64,000 nt of DNA from Hofstenia miamia (lineage: Eukaryota; Xenacoelomorpha; Acoela; Hofsteniidae). Positions 1 to 12,384 of this stretch are shown here, piece after piece. Location of the stretch: NCBI GenBank assembly GCA_900660155.1, contig CABFPE010000033.1, positions 220,705-284,704 on the forward strand, read 5' to 3'. A program made the position numbers and the translations under genes. The notes below the pieces were generated by a model. The model saw only the letters and a program-made list of their open reading frames with translations. It made no database searches and had not been told where the DNA came from. The number at the start of each line of letters is the position of its first letter. The first letter of the stretch is position 1.

Positions 1-264
1 TGAAAATTTCAGTTTTCATTAAAATTTTATATAAAATAGAGCATTTACTTCATTATTTCAATAATTATGATATAATACCATCGATTTTCCGATACCCGAA
101 TATATAGGGTCAATAACACTGATGGTGAAAAATATTTTTTTCTTAGTTGAGTACTTTTTTCAGTGTTTATGGTCAATTTGAAGTTGATAAACACGAATTT
201 AAGGTGATTTTAATAGGAGAAACCATACTTTTACCAATTATCATGAAATTGAATTTATTGTCTA

Positions 265-1267
265 AGGCCCAGTTTATTACAGCCCGTGCAAAAGGCTTAT
301 TATTTCAAGTAGGTTTTCTAACCACAACCCTCGCGTGTTCATTACGCCGTGCATTCTTGTACGGCTCTTTATTAATAATATCAACATGATAATTCGCAGA
401 CAAATTCCTCTCCTAACGACTATGCTTGCATGCATAGGAAATATCATTTCATTATTAACATTGCTGCAGAAGCGCAAAAGGAAACGCAGAAAAAGGTATT
501 TTGCATTAAATATGATTCTACAACAACAATTTCTAAAGAACACAAGAGAATATCCCAGGCCTAGACATATTTTTAGCTATACAATGCGATCAGATTTATG
601 GTGGCAAAATTTATGGAAAAATTTTTANAGGATTAATTTTGTAACAGATGGCAGATGAGAATTTGGCATCGAAATCTGGTTATAATACGATTTGTATAAA
701 ATGATAAAGTTTTCCATCCTGTAATGAAGACTTTCAACTGCCTCGGGTATGGTAGGTTCATGTTCCTCTCGAAGAATTATCACTAAATGTATACCTTCTA
801 CTTTGGCTATACGATACGCAATTTCGATCTGCTCCATGATTTTTTCATCTTGTACTTCGTGAATTCTTAAAAAAAAGATGACTAGCAAGTTTGGAAAATC
901 AATGTTNTGACAATGCTATTTTTAAAAGAAGTGGAGTTTCTGCAAACCCTCCTTCTGTTTTTCCCAACGTGCCGCCTTCCATTATTCCTACTTCAGCTGC
1001 AAATGTTCGCAGTAGTGCCAAATCTTCAAGTGCGTCAAGAAATTCACAGCCAGATGAGATTAACAATTTTTTGGATTTAGACGTTATGAAAGCCAAAGAG
1101 TTTGAAGAGGAATTTAAAAACGTGTTCCTGACGACATATTTCTCTCCGTTTCTCAAAGTGACAATTTTTTGTGATAAGCGTCCATCATGATGGTCCTATA
1201 TTTTAATGAACGCACGTTGAAAAACAAACACCGGGGAGTGTTGCACGGGCTGTAATAAACTGGGCCT
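265..1267. mobile_element. DNA transposon-like unit with 27-bp terminal inverted repeats
   Basis: The ends are perfect inverted repeats: 265-291 starts AGGCCCAGTTTATTAC, and 1241-1267 is its reverse complement, ending ATAAACTGGGCCT. About 1.0 kb lies between them. It holds two unrecognised ORF pieces: a minus-strand one at about 625-888, and a plus-strand one at about 907-1190 rich in Ser/Pro and then acidic. Single Ns at 628 and 906 mark joins, so the interior may not be contiguous in the genome. I could not find a clear target-site duplication, so the superfamily is not assigned. A cut-and-paste element is inferred from the repeats only. Confidence 0.55.
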
Positions 1268-1314
1268 AATTCGTAATAATATTTACATGTCTTGAAAAAC
1301 ATGGTGCTTTATGA

Positions 1315-1776
1315 TTATGAGAAATTATTTGAATGATGTAGGATAAAATACAAATGCTGTTCGTAACAAATAATGCAATTAATAGGTGGACGTCTCTCAG
1401 CGTCAATAATGAAAGGTATCATGTCAACAGAACAGCTTAGCTTTTTAGTATTGTACGTCCATCTTAACTGATTTTGGGTTGCCTCCGAGATGTCATCAAG
1501 AATGTAGCGGACTGCGTGATGCGTAGCTATAAAATAAGGGTGTAGTGTATCCACACCAACTGTGGACATCTTCTTCTTTCGATCTTCCATCTTCTGAGAC
1601 CTAACTGAGGATGTAACGGAAGTACCTGAGGTCGAGGGGGCTATCGAATCACTTGTTGGGGACAAATTTACAGGGTAAATTACATTAAAAGGATCACGTA
1701 AAGGATTGGGATTGAAAGTTTTTGATGGTGAATGTGCCAGCTCTGCTCGCACGTGTGGAGGTACGTATCCCCCCAC
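1315..1776 (-). CDS. Unrecognised ORF, Ser/Thr-rich, 153 codons
   Basis: An open frame on the minus strand, not recognised. The first 70 or so residues are rich in Pro, Ser and Thr (STSGTSVTSSVRSQK is typical). The rest is more ordered and includes RRPPINCIICYEQHLYF near the end, with two nearby cysteines. It lies between a TIR-bearing unit on its left and P-element-like transposase pieces on its right, and a single N at 1792 sits just upstream of its start. It may be a piece of a transposon accessory protein or an exon misplaced by scaffolding. No function is proposed. Confidence 0.25.
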   Translation of the reverse strand: MGGYVPPHVRAELAHSPSKTFNPNPLRDPFNVIYPVNLSPTSDSIAPSTSGTSVTSSVRSQKMEDRKKKMSTVGVDTLHPYFIATHHAVRYILDDISEATQNQLRWTYNTKKLSCSVDMIPFIIDAERRPPINCIICYEQHLYFILHHSNNFS

Positions 1777-1973
1777 GGAGTAGTGAGATGANTTCTCAAA
1801 CGAAATACAGTAAAATCCTTATAAAATCTTCATTCAAGTAATGCACCAAATTTTTTGTTTATTTACAGAATCTATACATGCATGTCAGCCGAACACTAGA
1901 TTTTAACTTATTTAACCAAAACAATTAAGCAAAATATCATTTATATTTGTGAGGATTTTATTGTCCTTTGCAG

Positions 1974-2945
1974 AAATCTTCACAGTCAGAAGAAATTTCT
2001 TTCAATTATGAATCTTTTTCCAAATTGACCAGTGTCAAACATCCCGCTATTGGATCTATAAAATTTTGGAGTCAACTTACCGAACTTATACATTACGTTT
2101 CGTTTGACTTGTGTATTACAAATATCAGTGAAGATGTGCATAATAAGTCATGCTTCCTATCAAACAACATTCACTTCTTGAATAAACAAAGAAATGGTCG
2201 TATATATAGCATGGATGATTTTTTGACTGCTTTTACGTGGTATTCTGTCTCCAGATCATTGTATGATAAACTTCGACAAAAGCTTCTGTTACCATCAGTG
2301 CGTACCTTAGTTGGGCAACTATATATGTTGTATGAAATAATTGCATAATTATTGCTCTATTCATATATGCCTATAATTCGCGTAAGTATAACCTATTAGT
2401 GTATCATTTAGCTCCTGCATTTTTCAACATTCATTAAAATAGCATCAGAGTATATAATTATATGCAGGCAATTTATAATTGCCCAACTTAGGTGCGCTCC
2501 TTGCAACGAATAACGTCGGTTTACAAATCTACAGAAGACAACGACTTTTTTATTTCATTTTTTTTCAAATTACCACCGCGATCAAAAAACTGTTGGTTAA
2601 TTATAGATGAAATTTATATTAAGCCGTCATTGGTGTACAGAGGCAGCATCTTTGGTCAAGCTTTGGACGATGTTAACAAATTAGCTCACACAATACTCGC
2701 AATAATGGTCAAGCGTTTCTTTTCCAAATCATGTTGTCATAATTTCATTTTATTTTTTTTTCAACAAGCTGATCTTGAAGGTCACTTTGGCCATTTTCGA
2801 CAGNAGAAATTGGTGATGTTGTTCAGTTTAGGTCTACACCAAAATCTGTACTTATGAAGTTGGTTAATATTTTTCTTAAAGGACTATCGGTTTTGAATAA
2901 CGCACAGCAAATAAGTAATGCTAGAAAGTTAACCAAATTTGCATA
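1974..2945 (+). pseudogene. Broken P-element/THAP9-like transposase
   Basis: Three stretches resemble the P-element/THAP9 transposase family. At 2205-2305 the frame reads YSMDDFLTAFTWYSVSRSLY then KLRQKLLLPSVR, like the family's segment before the catalytic core. At 2500-2730 it reads LIIDEIYIKPSLVYRG then ALDDVNKLAHTILAIMVK, matching the acidic core (family pattern D-E..L-Y) and the hydrophobic strand that follows. At 2770-2803 it reads LEGHFGHFRQ, like the family's C-terminal LEN-FG-R segment. A last in-frame piece after the N at 2804 ends LTKFA and stop at 2945. A splice acceptor (tttgcag) precedes 1974. The gene is split by a MITE at 2306-2491 and by the single N. The family call rests on remembered motifs, not a search. 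Confidence 0.55.
2306..2491. mobile_element. 186-bp MITE nested in the transposase pseudogene
   Basis: The terminal inverted repeats are CTTAGTTGGGCAACTATA at the left and, read in reverse complement, CTAAGTTGGGCAATTATA at the right. They are flanked by an imperfect 8-bp target duplication, GTGCGTAC (2298-2305) and GTGCGCTC (2492-2499). Removing the insert restores the frame LPSVR to SLQ of the P-like transposase, so the MITE inserted into an already existing copy. An 8-bp duplication fits hAT or P-type mobilisation. The two mismatches in it suggest an old insertion. Confidence 0.7.
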
Positions 2946-5847
2946 ATCAATTTAAATTTTGTAAAATGAATATAATCTTTAATGCTTTTTAATCAAGGCG
3001 TAATTTACCTGTTATCTTACATGTAACATTTGATTTTTATTTATAAAATAATGATGTCGCATTACTATACTGATGTAGCTATTAGATATATATAGTGATT
3101 TTGTTATTTTAAAAACATCTAAATGCTATAAATTTCAGTGTATGAAAAATATCATTTTGGCATGAAAATACAAAATATTGAGCCAGCCCTCAAGTTTTAA
3201 GCGAGATTTTCGGTGTCATGTCCTGTTATGTACTCCTTGATTGACTCCTTTTAAAAATACAGGCAATAATAGGGCGAACAAACTATACACTTTCTAAAAC
3301 TCATAGGCTATTCATTTATTGAAATTTTATTGTGTTGGCGTTATAGCCTATTTGCTGACCTATCTTTTTGCTCTATATTATTATCCTAAGTTTTACTCTA
3401 TCAAAGTTGAAGCCTGCAGGATGACCCTTTCTGTACTAATACCTGTTTTATTTAATGTTTACTTTTATTTAACCTTATGTTGTCAGTCAATAGTTTTACC
3501 CTCCCTGCCATATATGTATATGTATATATGTGTTTATGTGCGCATATGCATATATATATATGTATACATACGTGTTTTCATGGTAACGGAATTTCAATGG
3601 TCTACATTTTACCGTGTTTTACGGTCAATAAGATGATCCTTCCAATAATCCGAGGCTATTGTTTTGCTCTGAAAAATGAGGGTTTTCACACATTACCGTC
3701 TAATAAGCAGAGGTAGTTTATTCATGATCGTTTTTGGTTTTATAATAATTTTATTGCTGTTTGTGCAAGTACCGTAAATGTAATTTTACGTATTTGTCGT
3801 GTATATTTAACTGTTGATGGTACTTTACTTACGGCGGCATTGTGAGGCCACATGAAATGCCATCGATTATATAAAATGCATCGATCATATCGAGATGGCG
3901 CGATCGCGATCACAGCTTGTTCGCCCAATAAGCCGACCTCACGAAATAAAGTTAAAAAATTAGGTCCAGAAAATCGGCTTATTGGCCGGAAAATACGGTA
4001 CTCATTATTACCATTATTCCCTATTACTGCATTAAAATTACTATAGTTAATATCTTATGCGCATATGTATGTGTATATAAAGAACAGCATAACTTCAATC
4101 GTAATTATCACATGACCAAGGCCATATGCCTAACTGTCTAATGTAGAAATTTTAATGAAATCCTAAAACTTGTCAAGATTCAATTGCATTCAGTCTGATA
4201 TAAATCACATTAAAAACTTAACATTGATAATTGCTTAAAAGTTATCTTGGAGTAAAGGGAATCATTCTATTAAATTCTGGAGAAGGTCTTGGAGGGAAGC
4301 AAAGGTGCGGATTATGGTATGGTACCATACCATTATGTACCATTTTATGTATGACGATAATGGTAATCCATAAATTTATTGTTGCATATACAGAATTTAT
4401 TTTAGTTTCTAGAAAATTGTTAAATTTAGTGTCATATATCATATAATTATAATAATTGAATGAATATTTTACAAATTACTTTAAACAAAAAAAGCATGTT
4501 GATAGGATAACAGCTTCTAAAAGTATTGCAAAAGTTAAGTGAGCAGCTTCAGTAGAATACACAAATACTAAAGATGAAGTTGGTTCAAATTTTTGATATT
4601 GGAATACAAACAAAAACTGTTTAATTTGCTTCCCATTTTTATGTTTGCGCTTAACAAAGAGTATGTGTAGTAAAACAATCAACTGATTGATTTTGAAATT
4701 TGCTTCAGCATCGTTCTGCGAACTAGTTACTTACTTGTGCTTCCTGATAATCAGTACAATTTCATATAAAAAATTGTTGTCTTATAATTGCAGTTTGCAA
4801 TTTTACTATGTATTTTGCTAAACATTAGAAATCACTTTATTATATTTCTATTACTTGTACCCTATGTACATTTCACCATTATTCACCATATTTTACATAA
4901 TGGCCACAATGTATGAACGAAATTTAAAATATAGGCATAATGGATGGCTAAAAATTTTTGCCATGCCATACCTAACCATTCCATACACGACCATAGAAGC
5001 ATTCGTCCCACCCAGCGCCACTAATTTCATTAATTTATTATTTTAATAACACAATAATTTGTTTCCCATTTAAATGTTGTTTTGCGTATTTGAGAAAAAC
5101 TGATTTAGCGTTTTTGCACTAAAAAGTGTAAGAATAAGTGTAAATTTGGGTGTTTCTAGGCCTGTTTGAGTGACGTTACTCAGAGACGTCATTTTATTCT
5201 TGAACCAGTGTGTTTGTAAATTTCAACTTATTACGAGTTATAAGTGTCATGTAAGCATACATTCCGCCCTCCGTGATGGTATGCGTGGTATGCATTATCA
5301 TCTTCTTGTTTCGTTGACATTTCCTAATCATCTTTTACTTAACATTCTTGAATTTTAAAATGATTTATTTTTTACTGAAAGCTATTGTAGCTATGCCGAA
5401 TGAGCACAGGTCATTAAAATGTGTTAGTTTCTGTAAAATTCCTCACTTAATTTGCGATTGATTGTTGTAAATTGGGCAAAGAATGTATTTTATTTTCTTG
5501 TTTTCTTTGACACACTGGTGTGAGATTATTTCCGAACTGGATTTATCGTGAACAACCCTATATTGTAGGACACACATTAGTTTAGCATGTGCTATGATCA
5601 TATTCTAGTCATAACTGTAATTTCACCTCTACTTTATATAAATATTTCGTTCTATTTTTGTATATGTGTATATGGCTCTGGAGTGCATTTCAAAATCAAT
5701 TGCAAAATAATTAATACTAGACTTTATTAATAATTGGATTTTGAAATTTAGGTATCACATTGTATGAGTATATGAAATATAATATAAGAATTCTTAAGAT
5801 TTCATACTATTTAAAGTGCTGTATATGTTACCTCGCTAAAATATACA
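2946..5847. other. Non-coding stretch, simple repeats only
   Basis: No gene recognised. It holds an AT/GT-rich simple repeat at about 3513-3572 and a hairpin repeat at 3926-4005, described separately. The ORFs here are short and biased by AT-rich sequence. It is probably intergenic or an upstream intron of the YAP gene, whose first exons (TEAD-binding region) were not identified in it. Confidence 0.5.
3926..4005. repeat. Hairpin repeat with AATAAGCCGA arms
   Basis: Arms at 3931-3941 (AATAAGCCGA) and 3974-3986 (TCGGCTTATT) are perfect inverted repeats around an AT-rich loop. The unit ends GGCCGGAAAATACGGTACT. Read in reverse it begins accgtattttccggcc(a/t)ataag, a string that resembles the sequence around 54135-54160 (tttttccggcctataaacg). 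It looks like a dispersed small repeat family. No target duplication was identified. Confidence 0.4.
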
Positions 5848-5855
5848 ATTAAATA

Positions 5856-6586
5856 TAGGCCCCTGCGAGCCCAGTATTTCTGAACGAGCCGAGCCGAGCC
5901 TTAATTCGNAGAGTGTTTTTTCAACATTATGAATTAGCTAAAAATAGTTGACGTAATGAATATTAATCGTGAAAACAAAATAAACATTGCACAAATATAC
6001 AATATTTGTGTCATTAAGTGGACGATACAAAGGATCAATGTGACTGTATGATTTATACTTGCTGTATGTCCGGCCTTACTTTACTTAAGGATATTATTTC
6101 GAAATTTAAGGGTTGTTGTAACCATCTACTCTAAAGTTAAGCAGCCATGCAAACCACATATTTAATTACTTATTGTTCCATATTTTACGCTTGATTTTCA
6201 GTTCGAAAAAAGAACCTATTGTTATACTATTGACAAGTTCGTTTAGTTTTAACATTTACGAACTTGGATAATTATAATTTGAAAAGAATTCGAAAAAAAA
6301 TTTAGTTAAAAATTTTTTTCTGTTACAAAACACCAATATATGGGAAATTCTACAAAACACCAGTATATGTGAAATCAATGAAAAATCTCCATTTGGGAAT
6401 TTTTGAAAAAAAAAATTTCAAAATGTATTAAAACCTCATATTTAGATGCCATTAAGAGGATCATTAACTTTTTTTGAAAAAAAATATACCTGAAGTACCG
6501 TACCAGAAAATGGTGGTTTGTAACATACAAAATTCACATTTCTGGTGTTTTGTAATCGCAATTTCACATTAGTATGTTACAAATCA

Positions 6587-6622
<36 letters not shown>

Positions 6623-6965
6623 CTCGCTGTTGTATTGTAAAATTAAAAATAGTAGCAGTAAAAACCATTGAATAATAGTAGGAATTTCCTATAAATAAAT
6701 CATTTATGTATATTTTAATATTAATAGGATTCCTATATAGGTCAACTCTGTACACAGGACTAGATTAGATATATCTAGATGCTAGATCTAAATGTCACTT
6801 GTTTGTGATCGAAATAAATGCCGCTACAGGAAGACAACAGTAAAAATATTTTACACGTGTTTGCTTGGAAATTCATTGCTCGGGCTCGGCTGAACATTTC
6901 TAAAAGTACGAGCCGAGACCGAGCTTAAGCTTGCGAACCCAAGTCCGAGCCCTCGCAGGGGTCTA
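5856..6965. mobile_element. Non-autonomous hAT-type element, 1.1 kb
   Basis: A perfect 8-bp target duplication, ATTAAATA, lies at 5848-5855 and 6966-6973. The ends are inverted repeats: TAGGCCCCTGCGAG on the left and TAGACCCCTGCGAG on the right (reverse complement), 13 of 14 identical. The 8-bp duplication and TAG start fit hAT superfamily DNA transposons. Subterminal regions carry repeated GAGCC/GCCGA units (5880-5903 and 6878-6950). No transposase frame is present. The interior holds a (TA)n tract and short TTACAAA(A/T)CACCAAT repeats (about 6327-6590). A single N at 5909 may mark a join. Confidence 0.8.
6325..6619. repeat. TTACAAA-CACCAAT motif cluster ending in (TA)15
   Basis: Short units TTACAAAACACCAATATAT and close variants occur at about 6326, 6355 and 6576. 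Inverted copies (ggtggtttgtaacata, ctggtgttttgtaat) lie at about 6513 and 6541, and the last unit runs straight into a pure (TA)n tract at 6590-6619. The layout resembles the element at 12765-13595, whose ends read TACAAACGGCGAAT next to (TA)n, so the two may share an origin. Confidence 0.45.
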
Positions 6966-7202
6966 ATTAAATATCTACCATCAGAGTAAATTTATTCTCC
7001 ATAAAAACATGAATTATTAGTATTGGCATGGATTCGTTATTGCACTTGGGTAATTGGAAATGTGTTCAAAAACTCATGAGAAACATTGAGGTTCGATGTC
7101 CAAAAATCTAGAAAATTTCTGTATAACATTAATTTGTTTTCACCAAAATTAGCTGGCGAATTCTAATAAATCTCTAGATAGTCAATATTTTCATCAGATT
7201 GA

Positions 7203-8672
<1,470 letters not shown>

Positions 8673-8824
8673 AACAAATGCAGATGCTGCTCCGCTTGAA
8701 TGATAACATGTCTCCAAATTCCGCACAAAACTCACAAAAACGTCAATTAATGACCGCCAAACTTCGCCATATACAAAACGAGCGTGAAAAACTACTCTCT
8801 CGTCAGGAGGAGCTTCTCAAACAA
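8673..8824 (+). CDS. YAP1 (Yorkie) homologue: YAP/Yorkie exon: coiled coil
   Basis: Spliced to the WW exon by matching phases (G from the previous exon plus AA gives Glu), it encodes EQMQMLLRLNDNMSPNSAQN, then SQKRQLMTAKLRHIQNEREK, then LLSRQEELLKQ. The second half is a heptad-like, charged coiled-coil segment (LRHIQNEREKLLSRQEELLKQ). It corresponds to the stretch of vertebrate YAP/TAZ that reads QLQMEKERLRLKQQELLRQ, which precedes the transactivation domain. The acceptor is atatgtttag and the donor CAA|gtacgc. It ends in phase 0, matching the next exon. Confidence 0.85.
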
Positions 8825-9432
8825 GTACGCTTCCCTCTACATTTATTTGTATTTTAAATTAAATGGTAAATTCTTTATGAATTGCATAAGTATGAAATGA
8901 AACTTTCGATTTTGAACAACCGACTTCATATAGTTATTCTACATTCAGGCGCGGTCCTAGAAAATTTCCAACTGGGTGGTTCAATTTTTTTACATAAAAA
9001 TATCTTAAAATCATTATATATTTGCAAATTATGCAAAATCTAATATTTTGCAAAAATTTCAATGATTTATGAGGTTCTTCACAAAAACTAAGGTTTATTT
9101 TATACAAATTGGTGTGTTTCGTACGAAAAACACTAAAAAAAGTCCGTAATTACATATAATGCTTAATATTTTGAAAAACGTTACCTCCCCCTGATTACCA
9201 ATGGTGACTGATAAATTCGATTTCAAGATTTTTACCGATTAATCCAACTAGCAATTGGCTAGATTTTTCTCTCTGAATCTACAATAAATTAATTGAGTAT
9301 TGATGTGCAAATTTTGGTGACATTTTTTTCATAGTTTATAAATGTGACTTATGATGAACTTCTGAATGAACTTTGTAATAATTTTATCCAAATAAATCAC
9401 ATACATCAATATGCTAAAACATCGATTTTCAG

Positions 9433-9526
9433 GAGATTGATCTCAAGCAGATGATGGGGGAAAACGTTGCACCACTTATTCGACAGTTACGCTCTCTGCA
9501 GTTGCGACCAATGCAACAGAGCCCTG
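9433..9526 (+). CDS. YAP1 (Yorkie) homologue: YAP/Yorkie exon: end of coiled coil
   Basis: It follows acceptor cgattttcag, starts in phase 0 and reads EIDLKQMMGENVAPLIRQLR, then SLQLRPMQQSP plus one base, ending at CCTG|gtatgt. The first part continues the coiled coil. The rest enters the low-complexity transactivation region. The leftover single base fits either the candidate 63-nt exon at 11482 or the degron exon at 14315 directly. Confidence 0.8.
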
Positions 9527-9841
9527 GTATGTGCACATTTTAAATTGTTTGATCTCATTTAATCATTAATTTTTTGCATTCCTATAGGACAAACGTAAGT
9601 ACAATTTGCATGAATTTTGGATATGATTTTTTTAGAATTCTTCAGGTAGGAAATGTTTTTATTGAAAAGCAATTTGTGTTTCCTATATTAGGTATTGGCT
9701 TTTATATGTAGCTTTTCGTCTCAATGTTATATTGTAATGCAAACTTTTTCCGGATAAACTCCACTTCGACTCATCCAATCATGCAGTTGGGTGAATGCAT
9801 TAATGAAGAAGAAACTATTCCATTTTGTGGGTACTCATGCG

Positions 9842-11137
9842 CAAGGCTCCCAACAGCACTGCTGTTAACAGCTTACAGCTGTTACAGCAAACAGGCGCTG
9901 TTTAAAACAGCAAATAAAATTAACCCATATTGCCATATTATCTGTGTTGTCCACACACACTATCAATGTCGTAAAAGTCCACCAAAAGCACAGGAATTCA
10001 TACCAGTGCTGTAATCATTGATCATTGCAGCCCCAATTAATCAACAAACCCCATTGATAGAGGGCGATTTAACTTTATCAATTATATTTTATATATGGAT
10101 ACTCATGAATAATCATTCCTTTTCGTGATTCACTCTGTATAGTATTCTAAAGTTTTCAAAATATCTACAAAGCACCGGGTATTAAAAGTGGTAACCACAG
10201 GTTCATAAAGTCCAAAAGTCCAATAGGTCCATTTCCGTAACAGAAGTTACTGATTTGCAAAGTTCATTAAAAGCAATCGATACAATTGGTTTGTTCAACT
10301 ACCTAGAATTGCACATCAAGATCTGGAAGGAATTAGGTGTGTAAATGAAAATTTAAGTCCAGTAAACTACATGCTATTAGAAAACGAGCAGTATTTCAAA
10401 TGTTAATGCTAAAAGAATTCTCTCAAAGCTGAATAAAATATAAGGCAGACAACCAAAATTTTGCTCACAGTAACATCAAGAATTACTTTTATCATATTTC
10501 TACTATTTATGCAATTGATGTGTATATTATTGATTTGTATTTGTGTTTTAATTAACTGTTTTTAAGGTACTGTTTTCAGGTTCAGTTTTTCGATTTTTTG
10601 TTCCCTAAAGTTAAGTTTTTAGGTCCAAAAACAAATTTTAAAAGTTCATTTTTAGTTGCCCCTAATTATGACAGACGATTTGTATAGTGATACAAGCAGA
10701 CGACTTGTTTTGTAGATAAGTTTTTAAAATTCGCCTTGCCTTGAAGTTCTGGTTTCTTTCACAGTACAATCCTTTTTCTTTTAAATCTATTACACACAAT
10801 GGGAGTCGTAGTGGAATGTTCTCCACGTCTGTTTTTCCTGATTTGATTGGTTAAATCAAATATTGTTTGGTAAAAAAAATTATAAACTAAGTCGGGAAAT
10901 GCATTTTTAGAGTCTATTTTTCAATATTTTCACATGATCAACGCCGTAAAAACACTCAGCGTACGCCTCTGCTCCTATCCATGCAATGCGAAACCTTATC
11001 GACGAATTTTTATCTGTTCAATCTAGAGACTGTGTAAGAGAATATCGATGCTGCTAACAGCTGTTGTTAACAGCACAAGGGTTGCTGTTTGCTGTTAACA
11101 GCTTCTTTAGCTGTTAACAGCAAAATGGGAGGTCCTG
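9842..11137. mobile_element. Non-autonomous hAT-type element, 1.3 kb, in the YAP intron
   Basis: A perfect 8-bp target duplication, CTCATGCG, lies at 9834-9841 and 11138-11145. The ends are CAAGGCTCCCA on the left and CAGGACCTCCCA on the right (reverse complement). The subterminal regions contain several copies of the palindrome GCTGTTAACAGC and shortened forms (about 9865-9920 and 11045-11122), as expected for transposase-binding repeats. No transposase frame is seen. A degraded stretch at about 10795-10975 (tagtggaatgttctccacgtc, ending acgcctctg) resembles the CAGTGGCG-type hAT family found at 54.7, 56.1 and 60.4 kb, so a smaller element may be nested inside. Confidence 0.8.
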
Positions 11138-11481
11138 CTCATGCGTGTTCTATTGAATGGTACACACATCAATTTGTATTAATAGAGGAAAACTGTCCCA
11201 TGCGACCAGTTGTGGAATGAAATTTTGTCGAAATGTCCTTTCTGAATGTATGTTTATGCAGGGTTGCCTGGAAAAAACATGTAATGTTTTAAGCACATTT
11301 GAAATGGTGTTTTAAGCATCTGTTTTTTCATTGTTTTTCAACATCTATTTCAGAATATTTCGCCGCCTTTGCATCAAATGGTCTTATCAGCCTAAAACAA
11401 TATTTTGAGAAATTCACGTTTATATGTTTTCTATCTTTAAAAATTAAGATGTGCTATAAATTAAATATCGATATCTAACAG

Positions 11482-11544
11482 GTTCTCATGGAACGTTTGA
11501 TGGGATGGGAATGGTCCACAAAGTCAGATGTCATCGCACCGTAG
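11482..11544 (+). CDS. YAP1 (Yorkie) homologue: Candidate YAP cassette exon, 63 nt
   Basis: Between ctaacag and gtgaat lies a 63-nt stretch. Read in the phase left by the 9433-9526 exon it is open and encodes GSHGTFDGMGMVHKVRCHRT plus V, and it leaves one base, exactly what the exon at 14315 needs. Because 63 is a multiple of three and the phases match on both sides, the exon could be included or skipped without changing frame. The polypyrimidine tract is weak and the peptide has no clear match in known YAP proteins. I call it a candidate only. Confidence 0.35.
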   Translation, partial: VLMERLMGWEWSTKSDVIAP

Positions 11545-12384
11545 GTGAATATGAACGCAATTCTCTATCCTGTTTTTTTCATGTTTTGGATATTTTAATT
11601 AGTTTTTGAGTAATCAGCGGTTAAAACACTTATAGAAACCATTACAAATTGTGAAAAAAATTGCCTGTATTGCTTGGGATAAGATGGTTTCCTTAGGATT
11701 TGTTCTGCATTAACTGCTGTGCGAAGATTTAAGTTGATAGTGTTGCACCCATGCGCAATAATATTTTATTTTTTATATAAATCTGGATTGCATATTTCTA
11801 AAAAAAAGATGTTTTGGTTGATTCGCAGATAGTCGATCAAAACTTTTCTAAGACGAACTTTTCTCTGGCTCCTTCAGCGTTAGTTTTTTGTATTATCAGG
11901 ATATTTTATCTATAATGAAATTTGAATGCCTTTCATGTCTTAAATTGAATACTATTGGATTTGAAAGCTCTGTGTATTATATTCTAAACATTTTTTTTCG
12001 GTAAAGGTTTTAAGAAATTGAGCTGCTCATTATTTTGCTTAAAAATGTAACCAAGCAAACCTTCCCTTTTGACAACGCTGAAGATTGCAGCGATGGATTT
12101 GTTGTTGATGCATCGCTTCCTTACTTTGTGGTTTTTTACGAACGCATGCAAAGGCAAATACCATTCTAGTATCAACCCACTTAAAGCAAATCATTTTATT
12201 TATAGATAAACATTGGTAGCTTAATGTCAAATACTGGCACTACGCTAATATAAGTGAGCAATTCACTCTTGATTTTTATTAGTACATATGTGTATTTGCT
12301 TCTCACATTCGTAATTGTATTCAACTTTTCCTTGACACTACAAAGATCGTTAAAGACGTTTTTTCCTAAGTTTAGGGGGAACCC

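Noticed and set aside
1740-1776. HVRAELAHSPS in the minus ORF as a YAP 14-3-3/LATS site
   Set aside because: The spacing does not fit HxRxxS, the strand is opposite to YAP and the rest of the ORF does not resemble YAP.
8938-8980. hAT-like start CAGGCGCGGTCCTAG
   Set aside because: No partner end or 8-bp duplication could be found in the intron.
9589-9595. A 7-nt microexon (GACAAAC) between tatag and gtaagt in the YAP intron
   Set aside because: It would leave two bases where the next exon requires one, so the frame of the downstream degron exon would be lost.
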